Shown: positions 26,468 to 35,874 of the stretch, piece by piece
How positions within the stretch are numbered: the stretch's first letter is position 1
Layout of the letters: every line of letters begins with the position of its first letter
Source of the DNA: Kordiimonas laminariae
GTDB taxonomy: Bacteria; Pseudomonadota; Alphaproteobacteria; Sphingomonadales; Kordiimonadaceae
NCBI RefSeq assembly: GCF_023008165.1
Contig: NZ_JAKQZA010000001.1
Span: forward strand, 544,796 to 608,795
Direction of reading: 5' to 3'
Length of the DNA stretch: 64,000 bases
The notes under the pieces: model-generated
Told to the model about the DNA's origin: nothing
The model's database searches: none
The model's input: the letters and a program-made list of their open reading frames with translations, nothing else
Made by a program: the position numbers and the translations under genes

Positions 26468-27889
26468 TTAGTTCAGAGATTTCACAATCTCTTCCACCAT
26501 CTTCTTCGCATCTGCAAAGAGCATCATGGTGTTATCCCGGAAGAAAAGTTCGTTATCCACACCAGCATAACCGCTTCCCATAGAACGCTTCACAAACAAT
26601 ACTGTGCCTGCTTTTTCCACATCCAGGATAGGCATACCGTAGATGGCGGATTGAGGATCGGTTTTCGCGGCCGGGTTGGTTACATCATTTGCACCAATCA
26701 CAAACGCCACATCTGCACCAGCGAACTCGCTGTTGATATCCTCAAGCTCAAACACTTCATCATACGGCACGTTGGCTTCCGCAAGCAGCACGTTCATATG
26801 TCCTGGCATACGGCCTGCGACAGGGTGAATAGCATAAGAAACCTTCACACCTTCCGCCTTCAGCATATCAACCATTTCTTTGAGAGCATGCTGTGCCTGC
26901 GCTACCGCCATACCGTAACCCGGCACAATGATAACCTTACCAGCGTTCTTCATAATGAAGGCTGCATCATCAGCGGACCCTTGTTTCACAGGGCGCTGTT
27001 CACCGCCACCTACGGCAGCAGCCGCGCTATCATCAGCACCAAAACCACCAAGGATCACAGAGATAAAGCTGCGGTTCATGCCTTTACACATAATGTAAGA
27101 AAGGATGGCACCGGATGAGCCCACAAGAGCACCCGTTACGATAAGCGCTGTGTTTTGCAGCGTAAATCCAATACCAGCTGCAGCCCAGCCAGAATATGAA
27201 TTAAGCATGGAAACCACCACTGGCATATCAGCACCACCAATTGGGATAATCAGCAGGAAACCGATAACAAAACTTGCTGCAATGATATACCACATCAGCA
27301 TACCGCCACCGGATGCTGCACCACTGCTCATAGCAAAGGCAGCAATCATACCAATAATACCAAGGCCAAGTACCGCATTAATCACATGGCGACCCGGCAG
27401 CATAATCGGTGCACCAGACATAAGGCCCTGAAGTTTCGCGAACGCGATTATAGAACCAGAGAAGGTAATTGCGCCAATCGCTGCACCAAGGGACATTTCA
27501 ATCCGGCTGGCCATGAAAATCTGGCCAAGGCTATCGGTAATACCGAAAGACACAGGATTAAGGAAAGCCGCAGCAGCCACAAGAACTGCAGCCAAGCCAA
27601 CCAAGCTGTGGAAAGCTGCTACAAGCTGCGGCATTGCTGTCATGGCAATACGGCGAGCGATGATGAAGCCGATTACACCACCAACAGCGATGGAACCAAT
27701 GATCCAGTCATAGGAAACCACCTCTGGGTTCAACACCGTGGTGATAATGGCAATCGCCATACCAATCATGCCGTAAGTGTTACCTTTGCGGCTTGTCTCC
27801 GGGCTTGAAAGCCCTCGAAGTGACAGGATGAAGAGAACAGCAGCAACAAGATATGCAACGGCTGTTAAGTCAGCATGTAACTGGTTCAT
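26468..27889 (-). CDS. pntB: NAD(P) transhydrogenase subunit beta
   Basis: A 473-residue membrane subunit of the proton-translocating transhydrogenase, which uses the proton gradient to reduce NADP+ with NADH. Eight to nine membrane helices occupy about 1-270. The C-terminal NADP-binding domain III starts near 300 with KVIIVPGYGMAVAQAQH and contains AGRMPGHMNVLLAEANVPY and VIGANDVTNPAA. The start overlaps the pntAB stop by four bases (ATGA), with GGAGGTGA upstream. Confidence 0.96.
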   Translation of the reverse strand: MNQLHADLTAVAYLVAAVLFILSLRGLSSPETSRKGNTYGMIGMAIAIITTVLNPEVVSYDWIIGSIAVGGVIGFIIARRIAMTAMPQLVAAFHSLVGLAAVLVAAAAFLNPVSFGITDSLGQIFMASRIEMSLGAAIGAITFSGSIIAFAKLQGLMSGAPIMLPGRHVINAVLGLGIIGMIAAFAMSSGAASGGGMLMWYIIAASFVIGFLLIIPIGGADMPVVVSMLNSYSGWAAAGIGFTLQNTALIVTGALVGSSGAILSYIMCKGMNRSFISVILGGFGADDSAAAAVGGGEQRPVKQGSADDAAFIMKNAGKVIIVPGYGMAVAQAQHALKEMVDMLKAEGVKVSYAIHPVAGRMPGHMNVLLAEANVPYDEVFELEDINSEFAGADVAFVIGANDVTNPAAKTDPQSAIYGMPILDVEKAGTVLFVKRSMGSGYAGVDNELFFRDNTMMLFADAKKMVEEIVKSLN

Positions 27890-28209
27890 TTGTCACCTCC
27901 CTTACCTTCGGAAGGCTTTTTCTTTTTATACATGGCGAGCATGCGCTGGGTAACCGCAAAACCACCAAAGATATTCACCGCTGCAAGCGCAATCGCGATT
28001 GAGCCAAGAATTTTGGAAAGTGTCATGCCCTCAGGGCCAGCAGCGATAAGCGCACCCACGATAATCACACTTGAAATAGCGTTTGTTACCGCCATCAACG
28101 GCGTGTGGAGAGCCGGAGTTACGGACCACACAACATAGTAGCCCACGAAAATAGCCATCACAAAAACAGTGAATTGCTGAATGAATGGATTTACGAGAAT
28201 TTCATGCAT
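27886..28209 (-). CDS. pntAB: NAD(P) transhydrogenase subunit alpha-2
   Basis: A 107-residue membrane subunit with three to four helices, equivalent to the C-terminal membrane part of E. coli PntA. In Rhodospirillum rubrum and other alphaproteobacteria this part is a separate protein, as here. Contains SVTPALHTPLMAVTNAISS, conserved in domain II. It starts one base after the pntAA stop and overlaps pntB by four, so all three are tightly coupled. Confidence 0.94.
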   Translation of the reverse strand: MHEILVNPFIQQFTVFVMAIFVGYYVVWSVTPALHTPLMAVTNAISSVIIVGALIAAGPEGMTLSKILGSIAIALAAVNIFGGFAVTQRMLAMYKKKKPSEGKGGDK

Positions 28210-28210
28210 G

Positions 28211-29341
28211 TTATGAAGCCTCCTGAAGGCGTTCGCTTACCACTGCACCGTCTTTGGTAATCAGCGATTCAGCAACAACTTCATCTTCAAAATCAATTTC
28301 AAGCGCACCTTCTTTCACGTGGGGCGTGATATAGTGCACAAGGTTACGGGCATAAAGCGCGGACGCATCTGTCGCGAGGCGCGACGGCACATTAAGGTGC
28401 CCGACAATTTTCACGCCGTGGGCTTCCACAATCTCACCGGGTTTCGATAAGGCACAGTTGCCGCCCATTTCCACGGCTAGGTCAACAATCACACTGCCCG
28501 GCTTCATGGTTTTAAGCATTTCTTCTGTGATAAGCTTAGGCGCCGGACGTCCGGGGATAAGTGCTGTGGTAATTGCAATATCCTGCTTCGCCAGCGTTTC
28601 AGCGATGAGCGCAGCCTGCTTGGCTTTATAATCGTCACTCATTTCCTTCGCATAACCGCCAGATGTTTCAGCAGCAGCTGTTTCTTCATCCTCGACCATC
28701 ACGAAGGTACCACCAAGGCTTTCTACTTGTTCCTTGGCAGCCGGGCGCACATCCGTCGCACTTACAACCGCACCAAGGCGTTTTGCTGTAGCAATCGCCT
28801 GAAGACCTGCAACACCTGCGCCCATCACCATTACCTTGGCTGGGGCAACTGTACCTGCAGCCGTCATCATCATCGGGAATGCACGGCTAAATTCAGCAGC
28901 TGCATCAAGCACCGCTTTATAGCCTGCGAGGTTTGACTGAGATGACAGTACATCCATGGACTGCGCCCGTGTAATACGCGGTACAAATTCCATAGCAACC
29001 GCCATCAAACCAGCCTCTGCGTATGCTTTCACACGGTCCTTTTCAACAAACGGGTTCAAAACGGCAAGCTGAAGTGCGCCTTTTTTGGCTTTTGCCGCAT
29101 CTTCTGCTTCAATGCCTTGAACGGAAAAAATAACATCAGCGCCATCAAGAGCTGATCCGATATCAGCAGAAATGGTGGCACCAGCTTCTTTAAATGCATC
29201 ATCAGGGATTGATGCTGATTGGCCTGCCCCGGCTTCTACATGAACATCGAAGCCAAGGCCTTTGAGTTTTTTAATCGTCTCAGGAGTTGCTGCGACACGC
29301 TTTTCAGCCTCTCGCTTCTCCCGAACAACCGCTAACTTCAT
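28211..29341 (-). CDS. pntAA: NAD(P) transhydrogenase subunit alpha-1
   Basis: A 376-residue cytosolic NADH-binding domain I. ATG at 29341 (MKLAVVREKR) with GGAGAA upstream; the open frame extends 11 codons. The substrate-binding half has RVAATPETIKKLK. The NAD fold has KVMVMGAGVAGLQAIATAKR followed by Asp in ATDVRP. First gene of the three-gene operon, which should be the main membrane-linked NADPH source encoded here. Confidence 0.95.
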   Translation of the reverse strand: MKLAVVREKREAEKRVAATPETIKKLKGLGFDVHVEAGAGQSASIPDDAFKEAGATISADIGSALDGADVIFSVQGIEAEDAAKAKKGALQLAVLNPFVEKDRVKAYAEAGLMAVAMEFVPRITRAQSMDVLSSQSNLAGYKAVLDAAAEFSRAFPMMMTAAGTVAPAKVMVMGAGVAGLQAIATAKRLGAVVSATDVRPAAKEQVESLGGTFVMVEDEETAAAETSGGYAKEMSDDYKAKQAALIAETLAKQDIAITTALIPGRPAPKLITEEMLKTMKPGSVIVDLAVEMGGNCALSKPGEIVEAHGVKIVGHLNVPSRLATDASALYARNLVHYITPHVKEGALEIDFEDEVVAESLITKDGAVVSERLQEAS

Positions 29342-29663
29342 TGGGTTTTCTCCAAAATAAACGGTTAATATCAATCAATTAAAGGCTCTCCGGCTCCAGC
29401 ATTAGTTATTACTGATTATATGCCCCCTCTGACGGGCCTTCAGCGCCTTGCACTAGTAGGTAATGCAAATACCTAATTGAGCAACATAATTTCATAAACA
29501 AGGGTATCATCTTATCAAAAAAAACACATCACTGTGATCGACTTGCACGATTACATGCTATTTTACGCTACGTCACAAACGCATACACATTAATACAATA
29601 AGATGTTTGTTTACTATGTCCTGAAATGATACACCTTGAATATTCTTTTTATTTGGGGGCTTT
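29342..29663. other. Divergent intergenic region, pntAA / NtrC-family regulator
   Basis: 322 bases with no credible gene. It holds two divergent promoters and an inverted repeat TAGGTA-N7-TACCTA (29457-29475) that could be an operator. No sigma-54 -24/-12 element was found by eye. Confidence 0.5.
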
Positions 29664-31115
29664 ATGCTGGGTAAACGTGTTTTAATTGTTGAAGATGAGC
29701 TCACTCAACTTGCGCTTCTTGAAGGGGTTATTACCCGCGCAGGTTACGATGTGGAAAAAGCCATGTCAGGCAGCGAAGCCATTAAACGCCTTAACACGAG
29801 CCCTGCACCACACATTGATATTATGCTACTTGATCTTGTAATGCCGGGCAAAAGCGGTATTGAAGTACTTGGTGAAATCAGGCCGAAATTCCCCAATTTG
29901 CCAGTGATTATGCTAACGGCGCATTCCTCTATTAATACAGTAGTGGACGCTATGCGAGCAGGCGCCAATGATTTCATCGTAAAGCCTGCCAGCGCTGAAC
30001 GTATTCGTTCAGCTATGGAAGCGTCTCTGAAAACCACAGCACTCGTTGGTGAAATCGGCCCTATGCAGGAAAGCATTGGCCCGCTTTCTTTCGATAATCT
30101 AGTAGGTGATAGCCCTGCCATGCAGCGGGCAACAAAGCTTGCACAAAAAGCAGCCAAAGCAAGTATTCCTGTGCTTATCGAAGGGGAATCAGGGGTTGGT
30201 AAAGAAGTGTTTGCTCGCGCTATTCATGATGCAAGCGACCGGTCCGGCAAACCATTTGTTGCAGTAAACTGTGGCGCTATCCCTGAAAATTTGGTGGAAA
30301 GTATTTTGTTCGGGCACGAAAAAGGAGCTTTCACCGGCGCGACCGAAAAACGTCTTGGTAAATTCCAGGAAGCAAACGGCGGCACTCTGTTTCTTGATGA
30401 AGTTGGTGAACTTCCCCTTGACATTCAGGTGAAACTCCTCCGCGCTTTACAGGAAAAAGAGATTGATCCAGTAGGCGGAAAACAGTCTATTAAAGTGGAT
30501 ATAAGGGTCGTTTCGGCAACGAATCGAAACTTGGTTGAACGCATCAGTGAAGGCGCGTTCAGAGAAGATCTTTTCTACCGGCTGAATGTTTACCCCATTC
30601 TGCTGCCCCCACTTCGGGAACGTAAAAGCGATATCCCGGCCCTTACAGACCATTTCCTTGAAAAGATTTCTTCCATGGAAGGACTTGACCAACGCAGAAT
30701 TTCTGCAACGGCTCTGGCCGCGGTTTCAGCCTATGATTGGCCCGGCAATATCAGGCAACTTCAGAATATGTTGTTCCGTGCGGTCATCTTATCTGAAGGT
30801 GATGTGCTTACCCCAGATGATTTCCCCTCTCTGTTTGCTGACACTCAGCAAAATTATGTTCCTGAAGTAAATATAGCCCAGCCTGCGCATTACGCACCCG
30901 CGCCGCAAATGATTCCACAATCAGGTCAAACTGGCGCCACACTTTTCCTTCACACAGAAGATGGACATATGAAGTCCCTTGAGGAACTGGAAGCTGCAAT
31001 TATTGCAGCAGCGCTCGAGCGTTATGACGGCCGTATGGCTGAAATTGCGAGGCGCTTAAAAATTGGACGCTCCACCTTATACCGCAAAGTTGCTGAATAC
31101 GGTTTAGATAAGTGA
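29664..31115 (+). CDS. NtrC-family sigma-54-dependent response regulator
   Basis: A 483-residue regulator. Receiver 1-120 has Glu10/Asp11, Asp57, Thr85 and Lys107. AAA+ domain about 143-380 has Walker A GESGVGK (174-180), the sigma-54 contact loop GAFTGA intact at 221-226, and Walker B TLFLDEVGEL. A Fis-type HTH occupies about 440-483 (MAEIARRLKIGRSTLYRKV). It should activate sigma-54 promoters after phosphorylation. No cognate kinase is adjacent. It resembles orphan regulators of this class in alphaproteobacteria; targets unknown. Confidence 0.94.
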   Translation: MLGKRVLIVEDELTQLALLEGVITRAGYDVEKAMSGSEAIKRLNTSPAPHIDIMLLDLVMPGKSGIEVLGEIRPKFPNLPVIMLTAHSSINTVVDAMRAGANDFIVKPASAERIRSAMEASLKTTALVGEIGPMQESIGPLSFDNLVGDSPAMQRATKLAQKAAKASIPVLIEGESGVGKEVFARAIHDASDRSGKPFVAVNCGAIPENLVESILFGHEKGAFTGATEKRLGKFQEANGGTLFLDEVGELPLDIQVKLLRALQEKEIDPVGGKQSIKVDIRVVSATNRNLVERISEGAFREDLFYRLNVYPILLPPLRERKSDIPALTDHFLEKISSMEGLDQRRISATALAAVSAYDWPGNIRQLQNMLFRAVILSEGDVLTPDDFPSLFADTQQNYVPEVNIAQPAHYAPAPQMIPQSGQTGATLFLHTEDGHMKSLEELEAAIIAAALERYDGRMAEIARRLKIGRSTLYRKVAEYGLDK

Positions 31116-31122
31116 GAACGAT

Positions 31123-31743
31123 GTGACAGACACACATAAAATTACAACGCTGGAAGAATTACAAACCCTGTACGGCCAGCCAGCACAAGCATCACTTGAT
31201 AAAGAAACCGATCACCTAACGGATACATATAAAAAATGGCTGGAGCATGCGCCTTTTTATGCTTTTTCCAGTCAGGGTGATGATTTTCTGGATTGTTCAC
31301 CTCGCGGGGATAAGCAAGGCGAGCTTTTTAAAATAGCTGACCCCAAAACTATCATGCTCCCTGATCGGCGAGGCAACAACCGCATTGATACACTCAGGAA
31401 TATTATTAAAAACCCGAATGTCGCTTTACTTTTCCTTATCCCCGGCGTTGGTGAAACACTGCGTATTAAAGGTAAAGCAACCATCACGGCTGATCCCAAA
31501 TTGCTGGAAAACTTCAGCGAGAATGGCAAACCACCAAAAACTGTTATCATCGTGAAAATCGACAAGGTATATTTTCAGTGTGCGCGAGCCATTAAACGCT
31601 CTGCTCTTTGGGAAAAGGTACCTGAAGATAATCTTGATACTGTTCCAACCGCTGGTCAGATGATAAAAGCCACTGATCAAAGTTTTGATGCAGAAAGTTA
31701 TGATGCCATTTTGCCTAAACGGCAGGCAGAAACACTCTATTAA
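31123..31743 (+). CDS. PPOX-class FMN-dependent flavoprotein (MSMEG_1061-like)
   Basis: A 206-residue protein of the pyridoxamine-phosphate-oxidase-like split-barrel fold. It starts at a GTG 7 bases after the NtrC gene stop; no in-frame ATG is near. Motifs: FYAFSSQGDDFLDCSPRGD near 46-64, IMLPDRRGNNRIDTLRNI and VALLFLIPGVGETLRIKGKA, typical of the MSMEG_1061 subgroup, then VYFQCARAIKRSALW. Probably FMN- or F420-like cofactor binding with an unknown redox substrate. Co-transcription with the NtrC regulator is likely from spacing. Confidence 0.82.
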   Translation: MTDTHKITTLEELQTLYGQPAQASLDKETDHLTDTYKKWLEHAPFYAFSSQGDDFLDCSPRGDKQGELFKIADPKTIMLPDRRGNNRIDTLRNIIKNPNVALLFLIPGVGETLRIKGKATITADPKLLENFSENGKPPKTVIIVKIDKVYFQCARAIKRSALWEKVPEDNLDTVPTAGQMIKATDQSFDAESYDAILPKRQAETLY

Positions 31744-31776
31744 CAGCGCACAGAAAACTTAGGGGAAGCTCATTAT

Positions 31777-32610
31777 ATGATTGGTGTATTTGATTCAGGT
31801 TCCGGCGGTATCACAGTTCTTGATGCACTTACCAAACGCCTGCCTGATCAGGATTTTCTTTATCTTGGTGATCACGCCAATGCACCATACGGCCACCGTA
31901 CAAGCGAACAGATTGTGGAGATGACCAAAACTTCTGTCGATTACCTCATGCGGGAAGGGTGCTCGCTTGTACTGCTTGCGTGTAATACTGCCGCCGCCGT
32001 TGCGCTCCGCACGCTCCAGCAAAACTGGCTCGAAACCGCTTACCCGGGCAACCGTATCCTCGGCGTACTTGTGCCAATGGTTGAAGCTCTCACCGGCGTG
32101 CCGTGGTCACAGGAACGCCCTCATGCGGATGATAACAGGAATCACCGCATCACCCTTTTTGCCACGCGTAAAACCATTGAAAGCGGCGCTTATGTAGAAG
32201 AAGTGCTAAAGCGCGCACCACAAATCAAGCTAACAGGAAAAGCCTGCCCAGGCTTAGTAGACGCTATCGAAGGCGGCGCTGGCGACGCCCCTCTTTCCGG
32301 CCTTATATCCGGTTTTGTATCTGAAACCCTTGAAACTAACCCTGATGCTGTGGTGCTAGGCTGCACACATTTTCCGCTGGTGAAGCATTATTTTGAAACT
32401 GCACTACCAGATCATGTTTCTCTCTATAGCCAGCCAGAAATTGTCGCAGATTCGCTCGCGGATTACTTAAAACGACACCCACATTTCCACAGCAAAGGCC
32501 AAGGCAATATTCGCCTACTTACAACAGGGGATCCAAAAGCCGTGAATAAGACCAACCTGTTCTTGCCCAATCACTTGAATCAATTTCATCAAGCGAAACT
32601 GAACGTATAA
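31777..32610 (+). CDS. murI: Glutamate racemase
   Basis: A 277-residue enzyme making D-glutamate for peptidoglycan. Motifs: GVFDSGSGG (3-11), DHANAPYG, the first catalytic Cys69 in LLACNTA and the second, Cys196, in VLGCTHFPL. Between them lies an inserted charged segment near 110-124 (SQERPHADDN onwards) that makes it slightly longer than compact homologues. AGGGGAAG precedes the ATG. Confidence 0.95.
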   Translation: MIGVFDSGSGGITVLDALTKRLPDQDFLYLGDHANAPYGHRTSEQIVEMTKTSVDYLMREGCSLVLLACNTAAAVALRTLQQNWLETAYPGNRILGVLVPMVEALTGVPWSQERPHADDNRNHRITLFATRKTIESGAYVEEVLKRAPQIKLTGKACPGLVDAIEGGAGDAPLSGLISGFVSETLETNPDAVVLGCTHFPLVKHYFETALPDHVSLYSQPEIVADSLADYLKRHPHFHSKGQGNIRLLTTGDPKAVNKTNLFLPNHLNQFHQAKLNV

Positions 32611-32647
32611 AAAAGCCACTCTCCATTTCTGAAAAGCGGCTTTTTTT
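32609..32647. terminator. Bidirectional terminator between murI and gapR
   Basis: AAAAAGCC-loop-GGCTTTTTTT just after the murI stop; the A-run on the left lets it also end the convergent gapR transcript. Confidence 0.85.
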
Positions 32648-32669
32648 AAATTATAGCAAATAACAAAGA

Positions 32670-32978
32670 TTATTCTTCGTCACCCGCGCCTTCATTAGCT
32701 TCGCCAACACCAGTACCAGCTGGTTCAGGGCGCATGCCGCCTTCAATAGCGTGCATATAAACATCTAGAAGCGCTTCTTGTTCCTGTCGGTCCGCCTGAT
32801 CCATCTTGCGCAGTGAAATTACTTTACGCATGATTTTCACATCGAAGCCAACAGCCTTAGCGCCTGCGTAAACTTCCTTGATATCTTCTGCGATACCTTT
32901 TTTCTCTTCTTCCAGACGCTCAATACGCTCAATAAATCCGCGCAGCTGTTCACCAGCAACACCACCTGCTTGAACCAT
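32670..32978 (-). CDS. gapR: Nucleoid-associated protein GapR (DUF2312)
   Basis: A 102-residue DUF2312 protein. The ATG at 32978 has AAGGGAG upstream; the open frame extends 22 codons. The body [20 protein letters not shown], then [15 protein letters not shown], matches GapR. In Caulobacter GapR is a tetrameric clamp on overtwisted, AT-rich DNA needed for replication and chromosome function. The acidic/Gly-rich tail after residue 80 ([18 protein letters not shown]) is longer than the usual end. Confidence 0.9.
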   Translation of the reverse strand: MVQAGGVAGEQLRGFIERIERLEEEKKGIAEDIKEVYAGAKAVGFDVKIMRKVISLRKMDQADRQEQEALLDVYMHAIEGGMRPEPAGTGVGEANEGAGDEE

Positions 32979-33113
32979 TCGGTTAACTCCCTTGGGTAAT
33001 CTCAAAATTGGCAGCACTATAGGCCTCCACCCATAGCGGTTCAATCAAGTTTTTTGTTTACCGAAATTTGTAATGAAGGCAGAGTATATCACCGTTAAGG
33101 GGCTTATGAATTT

Positions 33114-34607
33114 ATGCATTCTATATCAGATATTTTTGTAGTTGGTGGGGGTATAAACGGGGCAGGAATTGCGCGCGATGCAGCAGGCCGGGGGCTTAAG
33201 GTCACCCTCGCTGAAAAAGATGATCTTGCCTCGCATACATCTTCAGCCAGCTCCAAACTTATCCACGGCGGCTTGAGGTATCTTGAGCATTATGAATTTA
33301 AATTAGTAAGAGAATCGCTTATTGAGCGGGAAATACTGTTGCAATCTGCACCGCATCTTATCAGGCCTATGCGGTTTATTCTGCCACATCATAAAGGCCT
33401 GAGGCCCGCATTTATTCTACGGCTTGGTCTTTTCCTTTATGACTATATCGGCGGCAGAAAACTTCTCCCCCCTACAGAAGTAAGAGCGCTTAGGAAACAC
33501 ACCAGTGGTGCGCCCCTTAAGGAGCGCTACACAAAAGGTTTTGAATATAGCGATTGCTGGGTGGATGACGCACGTCTTGTTGTGCTTACTACCCGAGACG
33601 CTGCAGATAAAGGAGCCAATATCCTAACGCAGCATGAAGTGATTAAAGCCACCCGAGAAAACGGGCTTTGGCACATAACCGTGCGCAACAGCCAAAATAA
33701 AGAAACTACATACAGGTCGAAAGCTCTCGTGAATGCAGCCGGCCCATGGGTTGATGATATCGAAGCAAAATCTTTCCCCGCACCTGACAGCCGCAAAAAC
33801 ATTCGCATGGTGAAAGGCAGCCATGTTATCGTGCCGAAAATCTATGATGGTGCTCAGGCTTACACATTTCAGGGGAGTGATAACCGTGTGGTGTTTGCCA
33901 TTCCTTACGAAGAAGATTACACCCTTATCGGCACAACGGATGTACCTTTTGAAGCTGACCCCAATTCCGTGGAAATTAACGACACAGAAAAAGAATACCT
34001 GTGCCAGCTAGCCAGTGATTATTTCCGACGCACCATCAAACCAGAGAGCATAGTGTGGAGCTATTCAGGTGTTCGTCCCCTCGTTGATGACGGTGAGAAA
34101 AATGCCTCAAAGACCACTCGGGATTATGTGCTTGAGTTAGATACAAAAGAGAATGCCCCGCTTCTCAGCATATATGGCGGTAAAATAACTACCTTCCGGC
34201 ACCTGGCCGAAGAAGCACTGGAAAAACTGAAACCTCTTCTCGGGTTTGATAAAGGCACCTGGACCAAAGATGCCCATTTGCCTGGCGCTGTTGGTCTTAA
34301 TTATGCGGATATGGATTTCTTCAACACTCGCATCAAGCATGATTATCCCTTCCTGCCGCGCGCCCTTCGCCTAAGATTCATTGAAGCATACGGCAACGAT
34401 ATCCACAGCATCCTCGAAGGTTGTACTTCTATAGAAGACATGGGCAAGCATTTTGGCGCCTGTCTTTATGAGGCAGAATTGAAGTTTATGCGGGACAGAG
34501 AATGGGCCACTTGCGCTGAAGATGCGCTATGGCGCAGGTCAAAATTAGGGCTGCGTTTAACCGCTGCTGAAATCGAAGGCGTGAAAAACTGGTTTCAGGG
34601 TAAATAA
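33114..34607 (+). CDS. glpD: Glycerol-3-phosphate dehydrogenase
   Basis: A 497-residue FAD enzyme at the inner membrane, oxidising sn-glycerol 3-phosphate to dihydroxyacetone phosphate and passing electrons to ubiquinone. FAD motif DIFVVGGGINGAGIARDAAG at 6-25, ASSKLIHGGLRYLEHYEF, and the C-terminal ISIYGGKITTFR-type segment (LSIYGGKITTFRHLAEEAL). Slightly AT-richer stretches but otherwise normal. AAGGGG lies upstream. No glpK or glpF is in the window. Confidence 0.94.
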   Translation: MHSISDIFVVGGGINGAGIARDAAGRGLKVTLAEKDDLASHTSSASSKLIHGGLRYLEHYEFKLVRESLIEREILLQSAPHLIRPMRFILPHHKGLRPAFILRLGLFLYDYIGGRKLLPPTEVRALRKHTSGAPLKERYTKGFEYSDCWVDDARLVVLTTRDAADKGANILTQHEVIKATRENGLWHITVRNSQNKETTYRSKALVNAAGPWVDDIEAKSFPAPDSRKNIRMVKGSHVIVPKIYDGAQAYTFQGSDNRVVFAIPYEEDYTLIGTTDVPFEADPNSVEINDTEKEYLCQLASDYFRRTIKPESIVWSYSGVRPLVDDGEKNASKTTRDYVLELDTKENAPLLSIYGGKITTFRHLAEEALEKLKPLLGFDKGTWTKDAHLPGAVGLNYADMDFFNTRIKHDYPFLPRALRLRFIEAYGNDIHSILEGCTSIEDMGKHFGACLYEAELKFMRDREWATCAEDALWRRSKLGLRLTAAEIEGVKNWFQGK

Positions 34608-34631
34608 AAAAGGCCGCCGATGACGACCTTT
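34606..34631 (-). terminator. Terminator after the DUF1244 gene
   Basis: On the minus strand AAAGGTCGTC-N-GGCGGCCTTTTTT with two G-T pairs, 12 bases past the DUF1244 stop and abutting the convergent glpD stop. Confidence 0.75.
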
Positions 34632-34642
34632 CCTACATTCAA

Positions 34643-34954
34643 TTAAGCTTCACCGCGTGCTGCTTTATTTTTCGCAACGCTTTCATTCATCAATGCGAGC
34701 TGTTCTTCAGTTGCAGGCGATTGATATGCCTTTTTATACTCACCATAAGGCATACCGTAGATACGCTCACGCGCTTCATCTTTGCTCACGTCAACACCTG
34801 CGTCCGCCGCCGCTTCAGCATACCAATCAGATAGACAATTACGGCAAAACCCGCCATATCCCATCAAATCGATATTCTGTACATCTTTGCGGTCATCCAG
34901 ATGCTTCAGGAGCCGGCGAAATACTGCTGCTTCAATTGCTTGTTCTTTACTCAT
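34643..34954 (-). CDS. DUF1244 family protein
   Basis: A 103-residue protein with the DUF1244 signature DLMGYGGFCRNCLSDWY (two Cys spaced CxxC) and IYGMPYGEYKKAYQ. Small cytosolic proteins of this family are widespread in alphaproteobacteria; function unknown, metal binding by the CxxC pair is possible. AGGAG precedes the ATG. It starts 10 bases after the stop of the amidohydrolase gene, so the two form an operon. Confidence 0.9.
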   Translation of the reverse strand: MSKEQAIEAAVFRRLLKHLDDRKDVQNIDLMGYGGFCRNCLSDWYAEAAADAGVDVSKDEARERIYGMPYGEYKKAYQSPATEEQLALMNESVAKNKAARGEA

Positions 34955-34964
34955 TTATCTGCTC

Positions 34965-35732
34965 CTAAAAATATTCACGTTTCATGAGATCAGCCCGCCC
35001 CATACATTCATCAAGGCATTCTGCAAGTAGCGCTGCCCACTGGGTAACCATGTTATCATCCGCAAGCAAATCCTGCCGGATTTCAATAGTCGTTTGCGGC
35101 AAACCACGATCAGCCCCATGCCGCTGCATGGTATAATAAAGGTCCTGCCCTGAATATGGCTCATTATCCCCAATGGTAAGATCTGTCTCACGTTCAAGAA
35201 GGCCGATCATCGCTTGCGCGAGCCGTTGATCCTTGTTCCACAAGAAACCGATCTGCCAAGGCCTGTCGAAACTATCCATATGCGGTGTGAAACTGTGCAT
35301 ACCAATCACGATCGGGTTAACGCCCGCTTCCAGGTGCCGTTCAATCACTGCATCTGCTGCTTGGTGGAACGGATCATAAAACGCTTCCTTACGGTTTTGA
35401 ATATCTTCAACACTCAGGTTTTGGTTTCCCGGAATGAGGGTGCCATCACTTTCAAGTGGAATAAGCGTGTTGTGATCAGGTTCCCGGTTAGCATCAAGTA
35501 CAAGCCGCGAAGCCTTAGCAACTACGGCAGAAACACCCATCATTTCGCACATTTTGCGAGTAACAGCTTCCGCGCCAATATCCCATGCAATATGACGCTT
35601 CAGTTCTTCAGCAGGCAATCCCAGATTATTCAAATCCGCAGGGATATGATTGCTGGCGTGTTCACACAAAATTACCAAATTTTCCGTAGCGTCAGGATTG
35701 ATGATTTCTGGCGCGTATGCTGCTACAGTCAT
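34965..35732 (-). CDS. N-formylglutamate amidohydrolase family protein
   Basis: A 255-residue zinc-dependent amidohydrolase (FGase, PF05013). Motifs: CEHASNHIP near 23-31, HIAWDIGAEAVTRKM, SRLVLDANRE and IGMHSFTP. In histidine breakdown the family releases glutamate from N-formylglutamate, but no hut gene is near and many homologues beside DUF1244 have no assigned substrate, so 'family' is as far as I go. Divergent from pyk. Confidence 0.88.
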   Translation of the reverse strand: MTVAAYAPEIINPDATENLVILCEHASNHIPADLNNLGLPAEELKRHIAWDIGAEAVTRKMCEMMGVSAVVAKASRLVLDANREPDHNTLIPLESDGTLIPGNQNLSVEDIQNRKEAFYDPFHQAADAVIERHLEAGVNPIVIGMHSFTPHMDSFDRPWQIGFLWNKDQRLAQAMIGLLERETDLTIGDNEPYSGQDLYYTMQRHGADRGLPQTTIEIRQDLLADDNMVTQWAALLAECLDECMGRADLMKREYF

Positions 35733-35874
35733 GAGAAGGGCCTAACATATATGATTATTTAGTTTCAGTTGAAAAAATAACTGGACCTTTCACAAGGTTT
35801 AAAGCAGCATGCGCAAAAATTAAAGCCCCCATATGCATGCAAGTTGAACTATAACCCCCTTTCTGGAGGCAACA

